From: Nilaparvata lugens
Taxonomy: Eukaryota; Arthropoda; Insecta; Hemiptera; Delphacidae
Assembly (NCBI RefSeq): GCF_014356525.2
Contig: NC_052516.1
Span: forward strand, 28,677,973 to 28,741,972
DNA: 64,000 nucleotides
Direction of reading: 5' to 3'
Part shown: piece by piece, positions 55,131 to 64,000 of the stretch
Numbering within the stretch: the first letter of the stretch is position 1
Layout: the number at the start of each line of letters is the position of its first letter
The notes under the pieces: model-generated
The model's input: only the letters and a program-made list of their open reading frames with translations
Databases searched by the model: none
What the model was told of the DNA's origin: nothing
Made by a program: the position numbers and the translations under genes

Positions 55131-57343
55131 GTCCTATCAAAACGATCTCTGCCCCAAAAAACTGTCAAAAAGACAGTTTTGAGGTATAAATAAACTATCA
55201 GTCAATGCCAAACATGAAAGTCACCTCGAATACATGATAATATTTTTCTATCTATCGCACAAGTACACGTTTGCTATTAAAAACAGAGAGAATCCACAGT
55301 AAATATCACGCAACAACAAATAAACAATCTCTCTGTCAATGACAGATGACTTTTCAATGAATTTAAATTTATAGCTCTAAAATCCTGATCAATATGAGAT
55401 GAATATTATTATTATATATATGTCCCATATGACCAGGTGACAGAATGAATAGAGAAATAAATATATATCTAAAATAAATACCTCGAACTCAACCACTTCC
55501 TCTACCTCCTCACTATGCGGCTACCCTTATTCATTCAAAACATTTTTCTGAGGTTGCATTCATATAGTAATTAATGATAATACCTGTTTGTCAATAATTC
55601 CCATTGCTGAGGTCTCTAGAATTATAGAATCTCTGTGAAAGCTTTTCATTACAAACCAGCAGACAAGAGAGACGTTGAGAGACCCAGGTCTCGGTAAGTC
55701 CGGTAACGATAATTTACCGCATAAGTATGATTGTTTCTTCCAGAAACGTAGTTGAGGGCGGAATTATCATACGAATGCGGTAAATACGTTACCGTACAAG
55801 TTACGTACAATATTTTTTGTCATACTTATCTGAGAAATAATAATATTGCTGAAAAACAGAAACCATTACCTGCTGCTGCTGCTGCTCAAGCTACTGCATT
55901 CTATAAACATGACCACGGAATAAGCATAAAGTAGTGCTTCTTTCCTCTGTGACATGACCTAGCTTGTAGCGCTTAGTTTATAACAGACAGACCCTTCGAG
56001 CTCAAATAAAATAATAAAGGCCTAAATTATAAGATTTCAGATGAGTTATTATAACTTGAAACTTCTTAAATGAGTTATTTGATTATTTGAGCTAGTATAT
56101 TAATTACTCAGATGTAATTAGGACTCAGTAGAGTCCCAACATACTCGACTGTAAAGAGAACATAATTATGATCTCTTTACAGTATAGTATGCTGTAATGA
56201 AAATCACATGTTTTCTTGTTCTGCAAACCGCTGTTTACTGGCTTGATTTAATGCATGGAAAACAGCTGCAATTGAGTAAGTATGACAAAAAGATACATTT
56301 CAATTTGCAAAAAGTTGTTTCAAAGACCGGAACAGGAAGTCACTCTTATACCGTGGAAATCATATGATAACGATGACTGAAATAATTAATGTAAAACAAT
56401 CAATCATATTTTAATTGTTAATTAACATTACAATTTTTGCCAATGAGACTTGTGTACACTATTTGAAATGAAGTGAAGAAGAATCGTTAAAGTGAGAGGA
56501 ATGTTGCTTACTCATTCACAGGCATGAGACATGAATGTATCTATATTTAGAGATCAACTCATGAGTGATAGCATAAGAATGGTATAGGAAATTTGTATTC
56601 CAAATTTCATTATTATTTGCTCAAGTCGATAGCCCACATAGACATTTTTCGTGAAGTTTGTGATGATGGTAGTCTATCATACTGTGCCATTCTTACACTG
56701 AAACCTCCAAGACAGTGATAATCAACATTAGTGGACAGTAATAGTCAATAATAAGCTTGAACAAACAGTGAAATCTGAAGTACAAATGTGCTATACCATG
56801 GGATATCATCTTATGCTATCTTTTCTCAATGGTGATAGCAGAACAACGGAGACTTGAGTTTCTTTCTAAGACATTCAAAGTTATTGATGACGTTGTTCAG
56901 TTCTTGATTCGTTGTTCAGTTATTGATTCGTTACATGTGAATTGGGCCTGATTGAAATGGATGTGTTACTATAGATGAAAACAGTTGTCTGAACCTTGAT
57001 TTTTCCATAAGCATCTGGTAAGCATGTGATATTAACATAAGCATTGCTCATAAGATCATTGAAGAAGCAAAAGGTTTTAGAATGTATACAATGTAGAATG
57101 TATAATACTCCCTGGGTATTACGAATGATTTTACAAAATCAGCTAACCAGGGTCTTTCTAGCATTGATTACTGTAACTTAAAGACAAATTTAATTATAGT
57201 AGACCAATACAATGACAATAGCCTTTCACTTGTAATTGATTAGAATAAATAATAGTATTTTATACGTCTACATCTCTTAATTATTACAAAGCACCGATTT
57301 GTAACAAGATATTCTCTTAAATAATAAGACTGTTTTTTTACAG
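55131..57343. other. Odorant receptor intron 3, 3' part
   Basis: No gene supported. A short (GCT)5 run lies near 55871, and an inverted repeat (CTGTAAAGAG...CTCTTTACAG) at 56150-56183. Confidence 0.45.
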
Positions 57344-57445
57344 AAAGGCGAACATTTTCAAAAGTTGAAGTTTGGCGTGACCCTGATAACAATGATTCTT
57401 GTTGAGTTCTTATTCAGCGAGGATGGACAGAAATTCCAAAATGAG
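57344..57445 (+). CDS. Odorant receptor exon 4, transmembrane 6
   Basis: Acceptor TGTTTTTTTACAG, donor GTAAAA, 34 codons, phase 0 on both sides. It reads KGEHFQKLKFGVTLITMILV, then EFLFSEDGQKFQNE, the end of helix 6 and the loop with the G-x(2)-L/F..E pattern of the family. Confidence 0.82.
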
Positions 57446-57793
57446 GTAAAAATGTGTTTATTTGCTAAACTTCATTAGTGAAGTGCCTAAGATTCCAAAT
57501 AGTAGAAGCCTCAGCCCTGTTTTTCAAATATATTTTTCTCTGTTGAACAAAAAAGAAATAGTTCACTTTTGATGCGACAGTACACGCCCTAAATAGTTCA
57601 TGTCATCATAAGAGGATGATAGCCTATGTTTTCACTTTTCAGAAAGAATCTATGAAACTTCTACAATAGAAAATTCAGTGTACATCCCCACAGTAAAATT
57701 TGTGTGACATTCGTTCCATGTTTTATCTAGATTATTTCAGTTTTATCTAGATTATTATCACATTCAGCTGTTTGGTCAACTCTCTCGATCTTT

Positions 57794-57985
57794 GTGCCGG
57801 TTGCACAAAAGCTGGTTGAATTTTAATCGTGATTAATTTCACGAGAACGAATCAGAGAAGCCGTCTTATCAAAAAGGATGATATCGAAAAGGATGATATC
57901 AAAAAACCGTCTTATCAAAAAGGCCTTCTCTGATTGGTTCTCGTGAAATATTAATCATGGTTGAAATTTATCTGCGACCGGGCCT
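57794..57985. mobile_element. MITE, GCCGGTTGCACAAAAG family, copy 3
   Basis: TGCCGGTTGCACAAAAGCTG at one end, GCGACCGGGCC at the other. The centre has a duplicated AAAAGGATGATATC block, giving a longer loop than copy 1. Confidence 0.75.
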
Positions 57986-58176
57986 TAGTGTTTTTTATCT
58001 AAAACTATCAAAACATTTCGAATAATACACTAACATGTTGCCATCTAAAAGCAAAAACCCAACCTCCTAACCTTCTCAACTACCCTTTCACCCTTGAAAC
58101 AGAACGTTTCACAATTTGTCGTGATGTATATAGATTAACTGAAATCTAGAGGAGCTGAGACCCTCCCTAAAATTAA

Positions 58177-58829
58177 TGTGAGAGTGAGAGATAATCAATG
58201 CAATACTTTTCAGAGTTTATTGGAAATTCGGACAAATTTTCCAATTAGGCTATTCTTTATTGATTGATACAATAAGTACATCATCAACACGATAGGGAGA
58301 GAAAAAAATAAGGTAACCTTGTGCTTATCCTCTCCCAAATTTAGATAAGGGGGTAAAAAAAGGGGACGGGGCAGCGCTACCTGTCCACTGGGCTATTGTT
58401 CCAAAAGGTGCATCCTCTAACTCTTGACTAGCATACTGTTTATTCGACAGAGGCTGGCTCAAACAGCACTCTGGTTTGTGGACTGTATCAATTACATCGA
58501 GAACTTTTTGGGGTTGTCTGGCGTCGGGTAGCAAGTTGAACAATTTAAATGGCTAAGTGCACAATAACATAGGCCTACCTTCATGTCCAAATCCTCCTTG
58601 CTTCTAGAATCCTGGGTCCAGATCACGATACGAGACGAGACGACACTTGTAATAAATCACAATAAATCAATAGATCACTTTGCAAAAATCGACATTACAA
58701 GAAGTGAGCTGTTCGATTGGCTCGCAAACGGCAACTGGCGCAATTATGCTATACGCATCACCCTTCAATTGCCCCCTCCACCACACAACGCCAGACAACA
58801 AAGGGGAACATTCATATAACATCCGAACA
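58177..58829 (-). repeat. Putative 3' LTR of second BEL/Pao element
   Basis: On the minus strand it would start TGTTCGGATG right after the tract AAGGTGGGCGGAA and end CTCTCACA, with AATAAA about 80 bases before the end. The partner LTR was not found because the element is truncated, so the far boundary is a guess. Confidence 0.4.
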
Positions 58830-59117
58830 TTCCGCCCACCTTGGAAGAACTTCCAATAACAGAAAAAAAACACCTATAACGAACCCTACTAGGGAAACTA
58901 GGAAAAAAATATCTTCACTCCTCAGGGGCCATTGAGGAGACTTATACAAAAGGAGTAGGAGGCCCATGAAAAGGAGAGGATGGGACAAGAAATAATGACT
59001 ATATACAACCACTATAGATAAAAACAAGAAACAAAGCAACTTGGGAACCTTTCCCACATGTAAAACGAGAAATAAAAAACTATCCACTAAACTTATTGAA
59101 GTTCCCTTCAATAAGGC

Positions 59118-60690
59118 CTAATCTTCAACAATAGGGAGGAGACATACCCTATTGACAGCCCTAGTGAGACTTCCTTTTGCAGTCTGTACCTCCACCACTC
59201 TCACAATTCCATCCTGTCCAGGGAATATCTTTGTTATTCGACCAAGCCTCCAGTGAAGAGGGGGTAGGTTACTTTCCTTTAAGAGAACCATACTTCCAAT
59301 GTTAACATTACTTTGTTTTTTTGTACCATTTTGTTCGGGTTTGCAAGCTTGATACATACTCCAATTGCCAACGTTTCCAGAATGAAGATACAATTCTTTT
59401 GAGTAAACTCCATCGATTTCTTAAGTTCACCGGTTCAATAGATTCCTCTGGCTCTGGCCAAACCTTTGGGCTTTCCATGAGTACAAAATGACCTGGAGTT
59501 AACACACTTAAATCTCTTGGGTCTGAACTAACAGGGGTCAATGATCTTGAATTCAATATCTACTCAATTTGGGTTAATGCAGTACTGAATTCTTCATACG
59601 TTAGAATTTGATTACCCACTGCAGCCTTGAGCAATCTCTTAGTAGATTTTATGCCTGCTTACCAGATTCCTCCCCAATGTGGAGCTGCTGGAGGGTTAAA
59701 TACCCACTTGATTCCTCGATTACCCAGCTCTTTATCCATCTCCTCATTGAACCTTGATGCTTTTGTGAGCTCATACCATTGTGACAGTTTTCGGCTTGCT
59801 CCCACAAAATTGGTACCACAATCACTATACATAGTGTGAACAGTGCCTCTTCTTGCTAGGAATCGTTTCATAGCAGCTAGAAAAGCATCTGTTGATAATT
59901 CCGAGACTAATTCTAGATGTACAGCCCGAGTTGAAAGGCAAATAAATAAACAAATGTATGCCTTGTATATTCTAGCCTTCCTCAGTCGCCCTAGTGTTAT
60001 ATCAAAAGGTCCACCATAATCAACCCCTGTATTTAGGAATGCCTTGACTCCTTGCAGCCTAGCAGACGGGAGGTCTCCCATGAGTGGTTGTTGCCCAGTG
60101 GGTTTTGCACAAAAGCATTCATGCATTTAATTGTTCTCTTACGAATTATGTCCCTTGCTCTCAATATCCAAAATTGTCTTTGAATGACTGCTTGCAAATT
60201 AGCTGGGCCAGGATGTAAATAGAGTTTATGGTAGTGATCTATAATCAAATTTGTCACGTGATGAGTTTTTGGGAGCAACAATGGGTATTTATTTCTATCA
60301 GATAGGCTTGAATTTCTCAGTCTTCCCCCCACTCTTAGTAACCCAGTTGAAACCATAAAAGGGTTCAACTGTTCAAGACTTTTTGTGATGGATTTATCGT
60401 TTGATTGTATAGCAGCTATAGCATCGGGAAATGATTATTTTTGTACTAATGCAATTATAGAGAGCATTGCTTCATTCAACTCTTCAGTGCTCAACGGACC
60501 TGTATGTTTTCTAGCTTTATTACAACAATTGTGAATGAACCTTTTAATCCATGCTGTCACTCTCTTCAATACAGTCAATGAGGAAAATTTATTTATAAGA
60601 AGTTCATGTGAGGGCTCTTTACTCTGTGTTGCTAGAGTAATTTTTCTTGCTTCCAATTCAATCTGTTTGGAATTTTCATCATCATTACCG
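59118..60690 (-). pseudogene. Second BEL/Pao relic: integrase and DUF5641 region
   Basis: The piece starts in the region before integrase (60435-60656, LTVLKRVTAWIKRFIHN), then the zinc-binding part (GLLRVGGRLRNS, HPGPANLQAVIQRQFWIL), and the integrase core with DYGGPF and SDCGTNFVGA. It reads on to APHWGGIW followed by TAA, where the family has the catalytic Glu. The same frame then continues (AGIKS), hits another stop near 59562, and reaches DUF5641 (LTPGHFVLM, WRLGRITKIFPGQDGIVRVV). gag, protease and RT are missing. It is on the same strand as the first BEL element but clearly a different family (low identity). Confidence 0.85.
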
Positions 60691-61380
60691 TGGAGTTGGT
60701 GTGGCCAGCACTCTATTGCACCAAGTTACTCTCTGTATGCAAGCAGTCTCTCTGTATGCAAGCAGTCTGAGGCAAACGTACCGGTACACAGCAACAGACA
60801 GACGCAAAAAAATTGGACGTATACATGCAGACGTGAGCGAAATGCAGACAGACGTACGGAGCATTCCAACTCCGGGGGAGGGATTTTTCCTTCGTCTATC
60901 TGCATACGTTCGTTTGTTGCTATGGGCGTTTTTTCTTAAGTTGATGCCCACAGAGCTCCAGGCTTAAGAGTGGGTATAATCAGGTGGATGATAATGAAAA
61001 GAGATGACTACAAGTTTCAAATTTATTCAAATTGTTCCATTCCTGGAATATTTCGCCTGTTCTTCGACCCCCTCATTTTAATGATAAATTCCTGCTCAAA
61101 TGAATAAATAATGAATATAATACAATATAATATATATAATGAATATGATATGATTGTGCATTATTATAACTCTACTCCTGTTAGGAATAGAATTATTAAT
61201 GCTATTATTGTTCAATTTATTATTTTTTAGTAAGGAATGTTCTTCATTTGAATTGATTGTGGTGAATTGCATTTGGGTTTTATTGTTAAATGTTTGTAGG
61301 CTACCTACTTTGTGGAGATAAATTTGAATTTTAATTTGAATTTGAATCACATAGAATCACTAGTACCCTTTTATAGTTCA
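60691..61380. other. Intron 4 segment with short duplications
   Basis: CTCTCTGTATGCAAGCAGT occurs twice in tandem (60732-60769). Ends with GAGCTCCAGGCTTAAG suggest another non-autonomous repeat of about 250 bp, boundaries unresolved. No gene. Confidence 0.35.
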
Positions 61381-61600
61381 CATAAAGCTAGTTTTATTTA
61401 TTTATTCATTTACATTAACCAATGCACAAATCAAATACAGAAAGGACCAACAGGTCTAGCCAAAAACTGTTCCCTTTCCGAATTTTGGCAATAAAAAAAG
61501 TTATGTCAAAATTGGGAAATAGAAGAAGTTATGGGCAATTGCCTGTTTTATTTCTTTTCCGACTATTGTATTGTTTGCTCTACCTGATAAATAAATAATA
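61380..61600 (+). repeat. Retroposon-like repeat with TAAATAAATAA tail
   Basis: Shares CTTTTCCGACTATTGTATTG and TTTGCTCTA with 5515-5570, then a TAAATAAATAA tail. Confidence 0.5.
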
Positions 61601-62805
61601 TAATCGATGCCAACAATTCACTCATGAGATGACACTTGATGATTAAATTAAATGGCAAAAAATAAAGAAATGGCATTTAATAATTAATCAAATGACATTT
61701 TAGCCGAAAGTACCGGTAACCGACTTTGTAAAATATAATAAGGTCTAATAATAACATATATAAAAATGTAGGATTTAAAACATTAAAAATATTTATAAAA
61801 TATTAATAAGAATAATAGTGTTTTTATTATAAAATAGAATGAGAGAGATATTGTAATTATCCAAATGCTCATGAATTAATAAGTATTATTAAACGAAAAT
61901 TCAAATCAAATGCTTTAATATAGTAAATATAGTAACACCCCATGATACTTAATATCAGTTTTGCTGCTCATATTCAGAGGGTAATTTGCGCTGAATACCC
62001 TTCTTACTTTACCGTCAGGCCGTCAAAAATTCAGATTACTGTACATTTTTCTGTAATTACTGTACTGATTTTTATTCATATTCATTATTTCGGAGCGGGC
62101 CCCCTGGGCCCCCTCCTTATATACGCCCCTGGCACAGACGTTTTGTATAATCATACTGTCACACATCTATAATAGTTTATAATGATATTTCAAATATGAA
62201 TTGAATACTCTCGTACAGAGAGATTTACAAATCACCATTAATTTTGACAATTTTTTTAATGAACAAAAGAACATTCCAATTCTAATGAGATACATTGCAG
62301 CAGCAAGGTTGATCTAAGGATTAAGTAATATAAGCCTACTGTGTAATGAAATAGTAAAGCAAATATTCCTTTATTTTGTATACTATAATAATTAAATAAT
62401 CAAAAGAATCCGAGAACGAACCTAATAAATAACTTACTACAACTAAATTCAACCCCACTCAAAACTTTGACATTTTTCATCGCATCAAAAACAAAACCCA
62501 CAAACAAGCAAAGAAATTAATCAAACCAGTCTTTTGACCGTGTTCTAATAATTTGATCTCCCGTTCGGCAGTAGTCGAACTTAACCATTGGTTTGACCGT
62601 GGTTGTACGTAAGTGGTGTTGGTGGAACGAAGTATTGCTGATTTGATCATCAGATAGATTTTAACCATGTTCAAATGCCTTGACCAAGGTTGGTGAAACC
62701 GGGCACTAGTGAATCTTTATAATTAACCATTCTAGTAGCTTTCAGGATACTTAATTGCACAATATACCTACCTTAATATAACAATAGTTTTTTATTACTT
62801 TTCAG
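61601..62805. other. Odorant receptor intron 4, 3' part
   Basis: No gene supported. A region near 62540-62700 with repeated GGTTTGACCGTGG/ACCATG motifs may be a decayed MITE. Confidence 0.35.
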
Positions 62806-62961
62806 GGAGAATCGCTGAGAAGTGCGCTTCACGACTGCGATTGGAGGGATAAGCCAAAGTGGTTCACAACAAGCTTACAAATTCTCATGATTCGCAACAA
62901 TAGACTACCAAAGATCGGCCTTTTTAATGTGTTCACTCTCAACAGAAATAATATGACAGTG
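62806..62961 (+). CDS. Odorant receptor exon 5, conserved C-terminal loop
   Basis: Acceptor TTACTTTTCAG and donor GTAAGT bracket 52 codons in phase 0. GESLRSALHDCDWRDKPKWF and LQILMIRNNRLPKIGLFNVF match the most conserved 7tm_6 region (S..L..A...W, L..LM.R...P). The exon ends at the point where helix 7 normally begins. The following intron contains a LINE. Confidence 0.88.
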
Positions 62962-63147
62962 GTAAGTCAAGTAATTTTCTCGACAAGCATCTCACTTGAA
63001 TCTTGTCTATTCACTCTTAAATCTTAGAAAATAGGAAAGTGAACTTTAATCCGCTTTTCAACAATATAAAAATATCTTATTCTTTCTTATCCTATTCTTT
63101 TCTTATTCGAACCACAGAGATATGAATTGGGCCTAACCAATAACAAC

Positions 63148-64000
63148 ATGTTAAATGTTTTCCATACAAATATTCGGGGTATAAATAAGAACTTTGAAGA
63201 GTTATTACACTATTTAAATAATGTTAATTTTAAATTCCATGTGATCGCTTTGTCCGAGACTTGGATTACAGATGATGCACAATTTACCTATAATCTTGAA
63301 GGCTACAATGTTATACAGAAAAGATGTAAATATACAAAATGTGACGGAATATGTTTATTCATAGATAAAAATTTTGATTATGAAATCATTGACTTGAACA
63401 TTGATGAATCAAATACCATATGCATTTCATATTCATTGAATTATAAGAAATACACAATTATTTCTATTTACCGATCACCAGCTCGTAACATAAATAATTT
63501 TATTGCAAGTTTGGATGCATGCCTGGAAAGAATAAAAGAAAATTCCAATGTAATTATACTAGGTGATATTAATATAGATATTCTATCAAATAATAATTTA
63601 TCAAATGAGTATTTGAGCGCCTTACACATGAAAGGATTCAAGTCTTTTATCAACAAACCAACACGGATAGGTAATGAGAATGGTTCATGTATTGATCACA
63701 TTTTTTTCAAGGAGGATAAGAACAATAGAGATGCATTGTATGGTGCAATTATAAAAACAAACATAACTGACCACTTCAGTATTTCACTGCATCTGAGTGA
63801 AACCATTAATAATAATGTCATCAGAGAGGAATGGACAAAAAACATAATAGATTACGATGGACTAATTACAGATTTACAGAGAGAAGACTGGAACAAAGTT
63901 TATAATGAGGAAAACATTGATACAATGGTCAACATTTTCATAGAAACACTAACTACACTTACAATAAAAAGAACAAAGACCATCAGATTAAAAAAGAAAA
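63148..64000 (+). CDS. LINE AP-like endonuclease, ORF2 start (runs off window)
   Basis: Open for 284 codons from ATG 63148 (MLNVFHTNIRGINKNFEELL) to the window end without a stop. Endonuclease motifs in order: HTNIRG, ALSETWI, ISIYRSP, VIILGDINID, TRIGNENGSCIDHIFF and TDHFSISLHL. These give the N, E, Y, D-N, D-H pattern of the APE/EEP fold. The RT should follow beyond 64000. Intact reading and position in the intron after exon 5 of the odorant receptor suggest a relatively young LINE, in the same orientation as the gene. Clade (Jockey, CR1 or another) cannot be settled from this domain. Confidence 0.85.
   Translation, partial: MLNVFHTNIRGINKNFEELLHYLNNVNFKFHVIALSETWITDDAQFTYNLEGYNVIQKRCKYTKCDGICLFIDKNFDYEIIDLNIDESNTICISYSLNYKKYTIISIYRSPARNINNFIASLDACLERIKENSNVIILGDINIDILSNNNLSNEYLSALHMKGFKSFINKPTRIGNENGSCIDHIFFKEDKNNRDALYGAIIKTNITDHFSISLHLSETINNNVIREEWTKNIIDYDGLITDLQREDWNKVYNEENIDTMVNIFIETLTTLTIKRTKTIRLKKK

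Larger units (their letters stand above)
33939..62961 (+). other. Odorant receptor gene (7tm_6), 5' five exons (span)
   Basis: Exons 33939-33956, 39123-39949, 47329-47425, 57344-57445 and 62806-62961 total 1200 bases, exactly 400 codons, with consistent phases (0, 2, 0, 0). The product is an insect olfactory receptor, a ligand-binding subunit of a cation channel formed with Orco in sensory neuron dendrites. The last exon (transmembrane 7 and C-terminus) should lie beyond 64000. Introns of 5-10 kb are packed with transposable elements. No internal stops were found in the exons, so it is probably functional. Confidence 0.88.

Noticed and set aside
58325..58543. 72-codon minus-strand frame (LLPDARQPQKVLDVIDTV)
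   Set aside because: It lies inside the putative LTR of the BEL relic and shows no known domain.

Overview
This is a piece of an AT-rich, repeat-packed insect nuclear genome. Spliced genes with GT-AG introns, an insect odorant receptor, arthropod retroelement families and microsatellites rule out a prokaryote. Several dispersed repeats, and a secreted annexin-like gene, resemble what I remember from planthoppers such as Nilaparvata. That assignment is an inference and was not checked.

Two host genes can be assembled from exons whose reading phases agree at every junction. They are divergent, with about 1.5 kb between their start codons. (1) On the minus strand (32453 down to 22936) is an annexin-like gene. 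It has a short signal-peptide exon, two exons covering annexin repeat I and most of repeat II, an exon finishing repeat II, and a candidate last exon that stops where repeat III should begin. (2) On the plus strand (33939 to 62961 and beyond) is an odorant receptor (7tm_6) gene. Five exons encode 400 residues without a break, and the last exon lies past the window.

Most of the rest is transposable elements, many nested. Region by region: 1-5.4 kb holds a minisatellite, an unclassified repeat and a Tc1/mariner-like element with 464-bp inverted repeats and a broken transposase. At 6.1-14.8 kb is a DNA transposon of a family I recognise but cannot name. It contains a 187-bp foldback MITE in its intron, and a young Ty1/copia element with apparently identical 327-bp LTRs sits inside the MITE. 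At 15.9-22.2 kb is a BEL/Pao element on the minus strand with 446-bp LTRs. At 23.3-25.4 kb a Dong/R4-like LINE lies in a (TAA)n array and is split by a 714-bp Helitron-like element. At 30.1-31.1 kb is an inverted pair of Penelope-like GIY-YIG fragments. The odorant receptor introns carry several MITE families, an abundant repeat with a 119-bp triplication, and a CR1-like LINE with an SGNH-hydrolase ORF1. That LINE is interrupted by a 2.25-kb TG...CA insertion, probably a long solo LTR. Further on are a second BEL/Pao relic and a LINE endonuclease running off the end.

Nearly all element genes are broken: frameshifts, nonsense codons, and in-frame loss of the copia integrase core and of BEL RNase H. 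The host exons are intact except at the annexin 3' end. Homopolymer frameshifts could in part be assembly errors. No tRNA, rRNA or CRISPR array was seen.
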